Assembly: GCA_020849765.1 (NCBI GenBank)
Contig: JADLAY010000054.1
Span: forward strand, 1 to 64,000
From: Anaerolineae bacterium
GTDB lineage: Bacteria; Chloroflexota; Anaerolineae; Aggregatilineales; Phototrophicaceae
Length of the DNA stretch: 64,000 nucleotides
Reading direction: 5' to 3'
Shown: positions 6,928 through 16,357 of the stretch, piece by piece
How the letters are laid out: each line of letters opens with the position of its first letter
Position numbering within the stretch: the first letter of the stretch is position 1
Position numbers and translations under genes: made by a program
Notes under the pieces: generated by a model
The model's input: only the letters and a program-made list of their open reading frames with translations
Databases searched by the model: none
Told to the model about the DNA's origin: nothing

Positions 6928-9237
6928 ATGGAGCGAGATTGGCTTCCGGTTGGCTCGCTTACAAGGCGCGAGCAGGAAATCCTGCAACTGGTGGCGCTCG
7001 GTCTCTCCAACCGTGAGATCGCCGAGGAGTTGGTCGTTGCCCTAGAAACCGTGCACTGGTACACCAAGCAGATCTACAGCAAGCTGGGCGTGAGCGGCCG
7101 TATTCAAGCGGTTAATCGGGCCCGAGAACTTGGCTTGTTGCAGGTGGAAACAGCCCCTCAAGCGCTGATTCCTGTGCCAAAAGCCGGCGCGCAAAAGCAC
7201 AATCTGCCCGCTCCGACTACGCCCTTGATCGGACGTGTTCGGGAAATCAGCGAGTTGAGACGCCTGTTGCAGACGGCGCGTCTGCTGACGCTAACGGGTG
7301 TCGGAGGCAGCGGCAAAACGCGGCTCGCGCTGCAGGTAGCGTCGCAGGTGCTTGACAACTTCGCGGACGGGGTTTACTTCGTTGACCTTGCGCCGCTTTC
7401 CGATCACAGCCTCGTCACCAAAACCATCGCCGCCGTACTTGGCATGATAGAAAATCCCGCTGAACCCGTATTTGAGACTCTGAAACGGGCGCTTGCTGAC
7501 CGGGGACTTCTGCTGGTGCTTGACAACTTCGAGCACGTCATCGAGGTTGCCCCGTTGGTATCCGAGCTGCTGGCGGGGGCAGCGGGCGTGAAAGCGCTCG
7601 TCACCAGCCGGGAAGCGCTGCGTCTTTCCGGTGAGCAGGAATTCTCTGTACCTCCCCTGTCAATACCTCCGACTGAAACCATCTCCATCCAGAACGTCAC
7701 CGAGTCCGAGGCTGGGTCTTTATTTGTGCAGCGTGCGCAGATGATCCTGCCGCGTTTTGAAGTGACAGTTGACAATGCGCCTGCGATTGCCCAGATCTGC
7801 GCGCGTCTTGATGGCCTGCCCCTCGCCATCGAACTTGCAGCGGCGCGCTGCAAGATGCTGTCGCCCCAGGCCTTGCTCGCTCGCCTCGACAGCCGTTTGA
7901 CCTCGCTGACGGGCGGCTCACGCGATGCCCCACGCCGCCAGCAAACCCTGCGTCTGACGCTAGATTGGAGCTACAACTTGCTGGACGAGGGTGAGAAGAA
8001 GTCTTTTGCACGGTTAGCGGTCTTCCAGGGAGGCGGCTCACTGGAAGCCATTGAGGTGGTGTGCGGGCATGACCTCCCGATGGATGTGTTTGACGGACTG
8101 GCTGCCCTGGTGGATAAGAGCCTTATCCAGCAGAAAGAAGCGCATGGGGGTGAGCCTCGGTTTGTCATGTTGGAAACGATTCATGAATATGCACGCGAAC
8201 GATTGGCGGAGAGCGGCGAGTCGGACGTCATCCGCAGACGCTACGCGGAGTATTTCGTCGAGTTGGCCGAACGCGCCGAGCCGGAACTACGGCTGGTGCG
8301 ACAGATTGGTTGGCTTCAAACGCTCGAACGGGAACGTGATAATTTACGCACCGTCTTGGAATGGTCGTTGGCTGTGGGTGACGTGGCGCTCGGCGTGCGT
8401 CTCGCCGGGGCACTATTTTTTTTCTGGCACGCCTTTGGCTTTCATGTGGAAGGGTATCATTGGACCCGACAGCTATTGGAACGGCTCGATGAGACGCCAG
8501 AAAAATACCGCGCAAGCTTCTTGATTTGTGCAGGATATATGACCTGGTTTCGAGACAGCGAACGAGCGAAACTTCTGCTTACGAGAGCACTCGAAGTTGC
8601 ACGCGAGCTGGGAGACCGATTCCATGCTGCCTGGGCGCTCACCTATCTGAGCGTTATGCTTCCGGGAGAAGCGGGAGTCTCCGCAGCTGAAAATGGGCTA
8701 TCCCTGTTCCGGGAACTGGATCACAAACCGGGCATTGCGCATTCGCTCAATGTCGTCGGCGAGCACGCACGCATGGCCGGAGCTTATGGCCGTGCCAAGC
8801 GCGCTTACCAGGAATGTACGAACCTGGTCGAGCAGACGGGCGACATACGGCTCTTCACCGCCGTATTGCATAACCGCGCGCTTATTGCCCAGCACGAGAG
8901 GGATCATGAGGAGGCATTTGCGCTGTTACGGCGTTCGCTCGTGATATGCAGGGACATTCACCACAACAATGGCGTTGCAACGGATATACAGATTCTCGCA
9001 GGCTCATTCGGGGCCGTGGGCGAGCCAGAACGCGCCACACGCTTGCTTGGCGCGGCTGAGGCCATTCTTGAACGCGCGGGGACCTTTCTGGAGCCTTACG
9101 AGGAGCCGGAGTTTGATCGGATTGTCGCAGGTGTGCGCGCCCAACTCGGCGATGCGGCCTTTCAGACGGCCTGGGCTGATGGTCGGGCAATGACACTGGA
9201 GCAGGCGGTGGCGGAGGCTCTCAGCGACACGGCCTGA
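6928..9237 (+). CDS. LuxR-type HTH / NB-ARC ATPase / TPR regulator
   Basis: A 769-residue regulator with an unusual N-terminal LuxR helix-turn-helix (residues 11-70, LTRREQEILQLVALGLSNRE). An NB-ARC-type ATPase follows, with Walker A GVGGSGKTR (Lys130), Walker B LLLVLDNFE near residues 194-202 and GLPLAIELAAAR. A winged-helix-like segment (YNLLDEGEKKSFARLAVF) leads into a C-terminal TPR-like helical region. Such proteins are ATP-switched transcription factors that sense a ligand through the helical repeats. The start at 6928 has GAGGAG seven bases upstream; earlier in-frame starts lack one. It is divergent from the membrane paralog and may control it. Confidence 0.9.
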   Translation: MERDWLPVGSLTRREQEILQLVALGLSNREIAEELVVALETVHWYTKQIYSKLGVSGRIQAVNRARELGLLQVETAPQALIPVPKAGAQKHNLPAPTTPLIGRVREISELRRLLQTARLLTLTGVGGSGKTRLALQVASQVLDNFADGVYFVDLAPLSDHSLVTKTIAAVLGMIENPAEPVFETLKRALADRGLLLVLDNFEHVIEVAPLVSELLAGAAGVKALVTSREALRLSGEQEFSVPPLSIPPTETISIQNVTESEAGSLFVQRAQMILPRFEVTVDNAPAIAQICARLDGLPLAIELAAARCKMLSPQALLARLDSRLTSLTGGSRDAPRRQQTLRLTLDWSYNLLDEGEKKSFARLAVFQGGGSLEAIEVVCGHDLPMDVFDGLAALVDKSLIQQKEAHGGEPRFVMLETIHEYARERLAESGESDVIRRRYAEYFVELAERAEPELRLVRQIGWLQTLERERDNLRTVLEWSLAVGDVALGVRLAGALFFFWHAFGFHVEGYHWTRQLLERLDETPEKYRASFLICAGYMTWFRDSERAKLLLTRALEVARELGDRFHAAWALTYLSVMLPGEAGVSAAENGLSLFRELDHKPGIAHSLNVVGEHARMAGAYGRAKRAYQECTNLVEQTGDIRLFTAVLHNRALIAQHERDHEEAFALLRRSLVICRDIHHNNGVATDIQILAGSFGAVGEPERATRLLGAAEAILERAGTFLEPYEEPEFDRIVAGVRAQLGDAAFQTAWADGRAMTLEQAVAEALSDTA

Positions 9238-9522
9238 CGGGTGCTGCACATAGGTGTTGGTGTGAAGTTGACTGACGCGCGTGACATCATTCGCCAATCC
9301 GTGAAATATCGTTGGCGAAAACGGCGGACGCCCCACGCGGCGCTCCTACGAAACGCGATGTAAATGTAGGGACAGGGCGTGCCCTGTCCGGGATTTCCTG
9401 GCATTGCGAACAGATTCTGATTTTGGCGACGGACGCGCAGTTGCGCATCCCTACGGGGCACAACGTATCTGTGGGGCGTGCTCACCTGAGCGCGCCCCCT
9501 TTGTGTCAGTCTCTCAGCGCGG
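9238..9522. repeat. Intergenic mosaic of palindromic repeats
   Basis: No gene is seen between these convergent genes. Palindromes include GGACAGGGC-GT-GCCCTGTCC at 9370-9389 and GGACGCGCA-GT-TGCGCATCC at 9431-9450, plus a GGCGGACGCCCC block at 9334. The same modules in another order occur at 36596-36706. They could also serve as transcription terminators. Confidence 0.7.
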
Positions 9523-12282
9523 CTATTCCGCCGGTTTCTTGCCGTCCGGCTTGCAGACGAGCACGCTGCGCAGGACGGGTTCACCTTCGTTTTGATGCAT
9601 CTCGAAGCCGAACTTTTCGAGCAGGCGGATCATCTCGGCGTTTTCCGGCAGGACGATGCCGACGATCTGTTCGAGCTGTTCCGCCTTGGCGACGTCGATC
9701 ATGCGGCCGAGCAGTCGCTTGCCGATGCCCTGGCCCTGGTAGCGGTCGCTCACGATCATGCCGTACTCGCCGATCGGGCGGTTGCGCAGTTTGGTCATGC
9801 GCGCGACGCCGACGACTTCCGGCTGGCCGGTGCGTTCGTTGGCTTTCTCGGCCACGAGCGCCATTTCGCGGTCGTAGTCGATGAAGCTCAGGCGGGCGAG
9901 GCGGTCGTGCTGCGTGCGCTGGTTCAGGTTGAGCACCTGGAGATAGCGCAGGTAGACCGAGCGCTCGGACAGCGTCCCGTTGAAGGCGGCCATCAGCGGC
10001 TCGTCTTCGGGGCGGATCGGGCGGATGGTCACCTTGGTGCCATCACGCAGGGTGTGATGATAGACGTACTGGATCGGGTAGGGGCGGATGGCCGGGCTGG
10101 GCAGCTTGTCTTCCGGCGTGTCGTTGGGATAGAGCACGATGCGGGCGTCGAGCGCCAGGATCTGCTCCGACGACGCCAGCAGCGGGTTGATGTCGAGTTC
10201 CTTGATCCACGGCTGCTCGACGATCAACTGGCTGAAGCGCACCATGATCTCTTCCAGCTCGGCGATGTCGACCGGATCCCGGCCGCGGACGCCCTTGAGC
10301 GCCGTGTAGATCTTGGTCTGCTCCATCATGCGGCGGGCCAGGGTGGTCGTCAGCGGCGGCAGGCCGAGGGCGCGGTCTTTGAAGACCTCGACCATCGTGC
10401 CGCCGGTGCCGAACAGGAGCACCGGGCCGAACTGGGTGTCGATGCTGCTGCCGATGATCAGCTCATAAGCGTCGCGCAAGTTGACCATCGTCTGAACGGC
10501 GACGCCCTGGAATTCGTCGGCGCTGGCTTTTTCCGCCACGGAGTTGTAAATCGTGCGGTAGGCATTGCGCACGGCGTCGGCATCGCGCAGGTTGAGCTGC
10601 ACGCCGCCCACGTCAGTCTTATGCGTAATCGTCAGCGAATGCAGCTTGATCACAACCGGGTAGCCGAGCGACTCGGCGGCCTGGACGGCTTCATCTTCGC
10701 TCGTGGCGACAATCGTCTTGACGGTCGGAATGTGGTAGGCGGCCAGGACTTCCTTGCTCTCGTACTCGGTCAGGATCGTGCGGCCCTGCGAGCGCGCCTC
10801 GTTGAGGATCTTGGCGACGTATTCGCGATCCGGCATCAGCGCGGAGGTATCGTCCGCCATCGAGGGCGTTTCGTAGATGGCGCGCAGGTTGTACGAGAAG
10901 CGCCACATGTAGTTGAAGGCGCGCGCGGCGTCATCCGGGAATTCGAAGGTCGGGATGCCGGCGCCGCTCAGGATGTTATCCCCGGCCTGCGTCTGGCTGC
11001 CGCCCATCCAGCTTGCGATCAGCGGCTTGCCTTCGAGCTTGCCGTAGGGGCGCAGCAGTTCGGCTGTCTGAGTCGGGTCGGTCATGGCCTGGGGCGTCAG
11101 GATGACGAGCAGACCATCGGCATGCGGGTCGTTCGCAGCAATTTCCACGGCCTTGGCGTAGGTTTCCGGTGCGGCGTCGCCGAGCACGTCGATCGGGTTG
11201 TTGTGGCTCCAGGCCGAGGGCAGCAGTTCGTTGAGCTGCGCCATCGTCTCGTCGGAGATATCGGCCAGCGCGCCGCCACCCGTGATCAGGGCGTCGGTCG
11301 CGAGCACGCCAGGGCCACCGGCGTTGGTGATGATCGACAGGCGGTTGCCTTCTGGGCGCGGCTGCTTGCCGAGCACGTCGGCCATGTAGAAGACGTCGGC
11401 GATGCTGTTGACGCGCAGCACACCGCAGCGGCGGAAGGCGGCGTCGAGGACTTCGTCGCTGCCTGCCAGCGAGCCGGTGTGCGAGGCCGCGGCTTTGGCT
11501 GCTGCCGCCGTGCGCCCGGCCTTGATGACCAGGATCGGCTTCTTGAGCGCGACTTCGCGGGCGGCGGACAGGAACTTGCGCGCGTCGCCGACCGACTCCA
11601 TGTAGATGACGATGCTGGAGGTGCGCGGGTCACGGCCCAGGTAATCGATCAGGTCGCCCCAACCAACGTCGAGCATCGAGCCGAGGCTGACGAACGACGA
11701 AAAGCCGATGTTCTCTTTGAAGGAGTAATCGAGCACGGCCGTGAGCAGCGCGCCCGACTGGCTGATGAAAGCGATGTTGCCGGGGCGCGCCATCGACGCG
11801 GCGAAGGTCGCGTTGACGCCGGTCAGCGGGGCCATGACGCCGAGGCAGTTCGGGCCGATGATGCGCATGTCGCCTTCGCGAGCGTACTTCAGAATCTGCT
11901 GTTCGAGCGCTGCGCCTTCAGGGCCAATCTCCTTGAAGCCTGCCGAGATCACGATCGCACCCTTGATGCCGAGCTTGACCGCGTCCTTGATCAGGGCGGG
12001 GATCGTCTTGGCGGGCGTGACGAACACGGCCAGGTCGGGCACTTCGGGCAGCGATTTCAGGTCAGGATAAGAACGAATGCCGAGAACATTCGATCTCTTC
12101 GGGTTAATCGGGTAGACTGCGCCGCCAAACGGATTGCTAATCAGATTCCAGAGGATGGTTCGACCGACGCTACCTTCACGTTCGGTCGCGCCGACGACGG
12201 CGACACTACGCGGATTAAAGATAGCATCCAGACCATCGTTTGTTTGGAGCGGGCTGGTCTGGACAACGGGAGATGGTTGCAT
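9523..12282 (-). CDS. Bifunctional acyl-CoA synthetase (NDP-forming) / GNAT acetyltransferase
   Basis: A 919-residue fusion. Order: CoA-binding domain (IFNPRSVAVVGATEREGSVG), ligase-CoA/flavodoxin-like domain (IGPNCLGVMAPLTG, ISQSGALLTAVLDY), ATP-grasp subdomain (YPVVIKLHSLTITHKTDVGG, residues about 520-730), then a GNAT domain from about residue 750 (RPIRPEDEPLMAAFNG, DRYQGQGIGKRLLGRM). His268 in AASHTGSLAG aligns with the phosphorylated His of succinyl-CoA and acetyl-CoA synthetases, so the ligase part may be active. Relatives include the protein acetyltransferase Pat. The start at 12282 has AGGAG 12 bases upstream. An Acs substrate candidate is encoded at 55088. Confidence 0.93.
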   Translation of the reverse strand: MQPSPVVQTSPLQTNDGLDAIFNPRSVAVVGATEREGSVGRTILWNLISNPFGGAVYPINPKRSNVLGIRSYPDLKSLPEVPDLAVFVTPAKTIPALIKDAVKLGIKGAIVISAGFKEIGPEGAALEQQILKYAREGDMRIIGPNCLGVMAPLTGVNATFAASMARPGNIAFISQSGALLTAVLDYSFKENIGFSSFVSLGSMLDVGWGDLIDYLGRDPRTSSIVIYMESVGDARKFLSAAREVALKKPILVIKAGRTAAAAKAAASHTGSLAGSDEVLDAAFRRCGVLRVNSIADVFYMADVLGKQPRPEGNRLSIITNAGGPGVLATDALITGGGALADISDETMAQLNELLPSAWSHNNPIDVLGDAAPETYAKAVEIAANDPHADGLLVILTPQAMTDPTQTAELLRPYGKLEGKPLIASWMGGSQTQAGDNILSGAGIPTFEFPDDAARAFNYMWRFSYNLRAIYETPSMADDTSALMPDREYVAKILNEARSQGRTILTEYESKEVLAAYHIPTVKTIVATSEDEAVQAAESLGYPVVIKLHSLTITHKTDVGGVQLNLRDADAVRNAYRTIYNSVAEKASADEFQGVAVQTMVNLRDAYELIIGSSIDTQFGPVLLFGTGGTMVEVFKDRALGLPPLTTTLARRMMEQTKIYTALKGVRGRDPVDIAELEEIMVRFSQLIVEQPWIKELDINPLLASSEQILALDARIVLYPNDTPEDKLPSPAIRPYPIQYVYHHTLRDGTKVTIRPIRPEDEPLMAAFNGTLSERSVYLRYLQVLNLNQRTQHDRLARLSFIDYDREMALVAEKANERTGQPEVVGVARMTKLRNRPIGEYGMIVSDRYQGQGIGKRLLGRMIDVAKAEQLEQIVGIVLPENAEMIRLLEKFGFEMHQNEGEPVLRSVLVCKPDGKKPAE

Positions 12283-12500
12283 GATGGGGTGTTGCTCCTG
12301 CTGTAAATCTATGCGGAATGCCTTCGATTGTAGCGCAGAAAGCCCTGCGCTGCCTATCACGATCTGGGGTGATGTTTGTCCTGAAGATGTCCCGCGTAAT
12401 CTTAATGATCCGAAATACGGCGACCATTATATCATTAATCTAACTTACAGACGCATTATCCGATTAATCCTTCCTCAATAGACAGCCGACGGGTGCCGAG
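12283..12500. other. Divergent intergenic region
   Basis: This AT-richer stretch between two divergent genes should hold both promoters. A hairpin with AGCGCAG/CTGCGCT arms lies at 12332-12351, in the leader of the acyl-CoA synthetase fusion. I cannot assign promoter boxes with confidence. Confidence 0.4.
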
Positions 12501-14321
12501 ATGGCCGCGATTACGCCCAGTTACGAAATCGAAGATGACCTGGCGGACGAGCGCCTTGAACGTTTTCGGATGCTGCTGAATGCCTCGCTGCTCGCGACGC
12601 CGTTCGTTTATGGCCTGTCATTTCTGTTCGTCGAAGGCGGCATCGGGCTGTATCCGCTGCTGTTCGCGCTGACCATCGTCCTCCACTTGTTTGTGGGCCG
12701 CGCGCGCCAGGTCTGCGCCTGGATCTTTGTGCTCGCCGCTGCGTCGGTGCCGCTCTACTCGCTGTGGACGGAAGGGCCGGGGACGCATGCCGCCGTGCTC
12801 ATTCTGCTGCCGGTGATCGCCGCCAGCCTGATCCTCGACCGTGACGCCGTCTTGTGGACGGGGATCGCGATTGTCGTCGCCGCCTGCGCGGTCGTCATCC
12901 ATCGCTATGGCCTGTCGACCGTCTGGGTCGTGATGCCGCAGCCGGTCATCCTGTGCCTGCTGCTGGTCGTCGCCATCTACTGGATGCAGCAGAGCTTTCT
13001 CGACGTCGTCCACTGGGCGACCGATCTTCAGCAGAAGGATACGCGGCGCGCCGAGGCCTTCTACGAGCAGAAGCAGCAGCTTGAAAGTGCCATGCTCGAG
13101 TTGAAGTTCGCCAACGACAAGCTGGGCCGCATGAACGACGAACTCGATACTGCGCAGCGCGTGGCCGAAAACGCCAGCCGCGCGAAATCGATCTTCCTCT
13201 CGAACATGAGCCACGAACTGCGCACGCCGCTCAACGTCATCATCGGCTACAGCAGCTCGATGCTCAACATGCCGCAGATGTTCGATAACCGCCGTCTGCC
13301 GCCCGCCTATCGCCGCTACATCCAACTGGTCGAGGAGAGCGGGCACTACCTGCTCGGCCTGATCAACGATGTGCTCGACCTGAGCAAGATCGAGGCGGGC
13401 AAGCTCGAACTGCACCCGGCGCCGATCGTTCTGGGCGACATGCTGCGCGGTGTGCTGACGACCTCGATTGCGCTGGTCAAAGAGAAGCCGCTCTCGCTGA
13501 TGCCGGACTTTCCGGATGGCCTGCCGCTCGTCTGGGGTGACCCGATGCGCGTGCGCCAGATCCTGCTCAATTTGCTCTCGAACGCCGTCAAGTTCACCGA
13601 GACGGGCAGCGTGACGCTGTCCGCCCGCGTCGAGGCTAACTTCGTGCGCGTGACCGTGACGGACACGGGCATCGGCATCTCGCAGGACTTGCTCGAGCGC
13701 ATTTTCGAGCGCTTCCAGCAGGCGACCAGCGATACCGAGCGGCGTTATGGTGGCACCGGCCTCGGCCTCGATATCAGCCGCCGCCTGGCGATCATGCACG
13801 GCAGCGATTTGCAGGTCGAGAGCACCGTCAACCAGGGCAGCAGCTTCAGCTTCACCTTGCCGCTGGCGACCGAGGCGCAGATCGCAGAACTGTATGGCCC
13901 GGCGCTTGATGACAAGAAGGTCACCGTCTTCGACGAAGGCGAAGAACTGATGGATGTGCAAACCGCACTGGTGGTCGAAGACGAGACGGCCACGCGCAAG
14001 CTCGCCTACGGCGTGCTGGAAGCCGCAGGCTACGTCGTCATCGAAACGCACGAAGGCCGCCAGGCGCTCGAATTGGCCGCCGGGCTGATGCCCGACGTGA
14101 TCCTGCTCGACATGTCGCTGCCGGATATGGACGGCTGGGAAGTCCTGCGCCAGTTGAAGGGGCAGGCGGATACCCAGGCGATCCCGGTCGTCGTCTTCTC
14201 GGCCTATCCCAACGGCACGCATGCCGAAGTGGCCGACATCGCGGGCTACATCGAGAAACCGGCGACGGCGGATGCGATCTTACAAGGCGTGAATGCTGCG
14301 CTCGCCGTGGGCGCGCGCTAA
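12501..14321 (+). CDS. Hybrid sensor histidine kinase / response regulator
   Basis: A 606-residue membrane kinase. About five to six hydrophobic helices (residues 26-165) are followed by a coiled-coil region (residues 175-225). HisKA carries the phosphoacceptor His238 in FLSNMSHELRTPLNVIIGYS. The HATPase domain has the N box (ILLNLLSNAVKFTE), DTGIGI and GGTGLGLDISRRL. A C-terminal receiver has phosphoacceptor Asp537 in VILLDMSLPDMDG and Lys in YIEKPA. The N-terminal membrane domain probably senses an unknown signal. It is followed after 13 bases by a single-domain response regulator, then another, forming a phosphorelay locus. Confidence 0.95.
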   Translation: MAAITPSYEIEDDLADERLERFRMLLNASLLATPFVYGLSFLFVEGGIGLYPLLFALTIVLHLFVGRARQVCAWIFVLAAASVPLYSLWTEGPGTHAAVLILLPVIAASLILDRDAVLWTGIAIVVAACAVVIHRYGLSTVWVVMPQPVILCLLLVVAIYWMQQSFLDVVHWATDLQQKDTRRAEAFYEQKQQLESAMLELKFANDKLGRMNDELDTAQRVAENASRAKSIFLSNMSHELRTPLNVIIGYSSSMLNMPQMFDNRRLPPAYRRYIQLVEESGHYLLGLINDVLDLSKIEAGKLELHPAPIVLGDMLRGVLTTSIALVKEKPLSLMPDFPDGLPLVWGDPMRVRQILLNLLSNAVKFTETGSVTLSARVEANFVRVTVTDTGIGISQDLLERIFERFQQATSDTERRYGGTGLGLDISRRLAIMHGSDLQVESTVNQGSSFSFTLPLATEAQIAELYGPALDDKKVTVFDEGEELMDVQTALVVEDETATRKLAYGVLEAAGYVVIETHEGRQALELAAGLMPDVILLDMSLPDMDGWEVLRQLKGQADTQAIPVVVFSAYPNGTHAEVADIAGYIEKPATADAILQGVNAALAVGAR

Positions 14322-14334
14322 GGAGACCGACACG

Positions 14335-14706
14335 ATGAAAGTCCTTTATCTTGAGGATGACCCGAACGATGCGCACCTGGTCGATTTGTACGTCTCAGCG
14401 AGTAAGCACAAGCTGATCCCGGTGCAGACCGTCGAGCAGGCCTGGCAGGCGGTCGCCGAAGACCCGCAGTTGATCCTGGTCGACGTCATTCTCGGCACGA
14501 CGCGCGGCGGCGTCGATTTCGCCCGGCTGCTGCGCGGGCACGGCAACCGGACGCCGCTGGTCGCCGTCACGGCACTGGCGACGGATGCCGACGTGCAGGA
14601 ATACCGCAGCGCCGGTTTCGACGACGTGCTGACCAAGCCGTTCACGATCACGCAGCTCGCGCAGACGATCACGCGGCACGTCCCGACCTGGGGCGCGGAC
14701 GGATGA
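14335..14706 (+). CDS. Single-domain response regulator
   Basis: A 123-residue CheY-like receiver with no output domain. Acidic pocket residues are in LYLEDDPND, the phosphoacceptor is Asp50 (LILVDVILGT), and the conserved Thr/Ala and Lys are in VAVTALAT and VLTKPF. The ATG at 14335 has AAGGAG ten bases upstream, and the gene starts 13 bases after the hybrid kinase. It likely receives phosphate from that kinase or passes it on (inference). Confidence 0.93.
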   Translation: MKVLYLEDDPNDAHLVDLYVSASKHKLIPVQTVEQAWQAVAEDPQLILVDVILGTTRGGVDFARLLRGHGNRTPLVAVTALATDADVQEYRSAGFDDVLTKPFTITQLAQTITRHVPTWGADG

Positions 14707-14753
14707 AACAGACCGGAAAAACAGGGGAAGCTCTTTCTTGAAAGGTGCACAAA

Positions 14754-15125
14754 ATGGGTCATATTTTGCTTATTGAAGATAATCCGGCCAACGCCGAAAT
14801 GATGATTCACATCCTGAGCACGGCCGGCTACAAGGTGCGCCATTTCGACCGCGGCGCCCCGGCGGCGGCCAATGCACGCAATGACATGCCGCAGTTGATC
14901 CTGATGGACTTCAACCTGCCGGATATCGACGGGCGCACGCTGACGCTGATCCTGCGCAAGCAGTTGGGCATCCACGCGCCGCCGATCGTCGCCTGCTCCG
15001 CGCGGACGGGCGAGCAGGAGGTCACACTGGCGCAGCGCTTCGGCTGCTCGGCCTTCCTGCGCAAACCGTTCACGCCGACCGAACTGCTCGAGATCGTGCG
15101 CCGCTACGTCCCGGAACACGCCTGA
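14754..15125 (+). CDS. Single-domain response regulator
   Basis: A 123-residue CheY-like receiver: HILLIEDNPANAEM, phosphoacceptor Asp52 (LILMDFNLPDIDG), VACSARTG and the Lys of FLRKPF. The ATG at 14754 has AAAGG nine bases upstream; an in-frame GTG nine bases earlier overlaps that site and is less likely. It has no output domain, so it acts through protein contacts or a relay. It lies 47 bases after the preceding receiver gene and completes a three-gene kinase-receiver-receiver operon. Confidence 0.93.
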   Translation: MGHILLIEDNPANAEMMIHILSTAGYKVRHFDRGAPAAANARNDMPQLILMDFNLPDIDGRTLTLILRKQLGIHAPPIVACSARTGEQEVTLAQRFGCSAFLRKPFTPTELLEIVRRYVPEHA

Positions 15126-15506
15126 GCGCCGCCGCGGTCTCCGTACTCAGATGCGGCGGATGCCTATTAGGCCAGCAGCGTGATTGAACGCCGCCAATCT
15201 GGGGATGCGCGCTGGACGCCATGTTCCCGTCGAGATATTGTTCGCCCGGTCCCACGCCATCACATTGCCAACCACAATGACACTCAGGACATCTGCGTGA
15301 ACCAGGGATCTTGGTTCATGAGGGGTCTTTGTAGGGGCGCATCATGATGCGCCCCTACTACCCTTGCGACACTTCCTGAACCCTCGATAACGCCGCAAGC
15401 ATTTGGATGCCATTGCCCGACCATGACATTGACCCTACCGGGAGATTCTCGGACGCCTATAATGGGGTCAGGAAGGGTCAATACATCCAAGGAGGACTCC
15501 AACCTG
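15126..15506. other. Intergenic region with a perfect palindrome
   Basis: No gene is seen. A perfect 28-bp palindrome (half-site GTAGGGGCGCATCA) lies at 15331-15358. The region also holds the leader of the SUMF1 gene, with AAGGAGG at 15489-15495. Confidence 0.6.
15331..15358. repeat. Perfect 28-bp palindrome, copy 1
   Basis: The half-site GTAGGGGCGCATCA is followed by its exact reverse complement. An identical palindrome is at 60176-60203. Flanks share GGGTCTTTG in opposite orientation, so the repeat unit is longer than the palindrome. Confidence 0.85.
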
Positions 15507-16265
15507 ATGACCACCTACCGCACGCTGACGCGCGAATTCGCTGCTCTGCTGCCGCCGCCGTTCGACCTGGTCGATATCCCCGGCGGGGACGTGACGCTGA
15601 CGCAGCGCGGCGGCTACCTGCATGAGCCGCAGACGGTGCACGTCGACGCATTCGCTATCGGCAAGTACCCGATCACGAACCAGCAGTATCAGATCTTCGC
15701 CGAGGCGGCTGATGGGTACGACGATCCGGCATGGTGGGAGTTCTCGGACGCGGCGCGCGAATGGTGGTATGAGAATCCGCGCCCGCTCAAGCCGTACGGC
15801 GGTAACGATCACCCGCGTACGCACATCACCTGGTACGAAGCCGTCGCCTACTGCCAGTGGCTGGCGGCTAAGACCGGCCTCGCCGTGCACCTGCCAAGCG
15901 AGGCGCAGTGGCAGCGCGCCGCCCAGGGCGACGATGGCCGCCCGTACCCGTGGGGTTACGAGTGGGACATCGCGCTCTGTACCAACAACGTCGCCCACGA
16001 GCGCATCGGCACGCTGTCCGTGCGCACGCACGAGGGCGAGGGTGACAGCCCGTATGGCGTCGTCGACATGATCGGCAACACGTGGGACTGGTGCTCGACC
16101 GGCTGGGAGAGCGGCACCGACGATCTCACGCTGGACGAGGTGCGCGTACTGCGCGGCGGCTCTTGGTTCGAAGACGTGCAGAAGGTCTTCCGCACAGACT
16201 CACGCAGCTCCTGGAACCCGGAACTGACATCCGACCTGCGCGGCTTCCGCATCGCTGTGGGGTGA
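15507..16265 (+). CDS. SUMF1/formylglycine-generating-enzyme-like domain protein
   Basis: A 252-residue protein that is essentially one SUMF1 (FGE-sulfatase) domain. Landmarks: VDAFAIGKYPITNQQYQIF, ITWYEAVAYCQWLA, LPSEAQWQRAAQG, YPWGYEWD, GVVDMIGNTWDWCS, RVLRGGSWF and LRGFRIAVG. The Cys pair used by true formylglycine-generating enzymes near the C-terminus is absent (VFRTDSRSSWNP instead), so sulfatase activation is unlikely. Such domains also serve as ligand-binding or other enzyme modules; the role here is unknown. The start at 15507 is supported by AAGGAGG eleven bases upstream. No signal peptide is seen, so it is probably cytoplasmic. Confidence 0.9.
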   Translation: MTTYRTLTREFAALLPPPFDLVDIPGGDVTLTQRGGYLHEPQTVHVDAFAIGKYPITNQQYQIFAEAADGYDDPAWWEFSDAAREWWYENPRPLKPYGGNDHPRTHITWYEAVAYCQWLAAKTGLAVHLPSEAQWQRAAQGDDGRPYPWGYEWDIALCTNNVAHERIGTLSVRTHEGEGDSPYGVVDMIGNTWDWCSTGWESGTDDLTLDEVRVLRGGSWFEDVQKVFRTDSRSSWNPELTSDLRGFRIAVG

Positions 16266-16282
16266 TTAGCGCAGATCGCAAG

Positions 16283-16343
16283 AGATGGCGGACGGCGTCT
16301 CCAAGGGGACTTCCTCCGGTCGCGCGTGTCGTCCGCCGTTTCT
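16283..16343 (+). terminator. Possible terminator after the SUMF1 gene
   Basis: Long complementary arms AGATGGCGGACG and CGTCCGCCGTTTCT flank a short inner stem. It lies just 3' of the SUMF1 stop codon. The T-tract is poor, so this could instead be another palindromic repeat. Confidence 0.4.
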
Positions 16344-16357
16344 CATGCCATCTAGCT

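Noticed and set aside
9592..12306. A very long open frame on the plus strand opposite the acyl-CoA synthetase-GNAT gene
   Set aside because: It is antisense to a clearly recognised gene, has skewed Ala/Arg/Asp/Val composition and matches no family; GC-rich third positions create such frames.
15507..16265. Assignment as a formylglycine-generating enzyme
   Set aside because: The SUMF1 fold is clear, but the active Cys pair is missing and no sulfatase gene is near.
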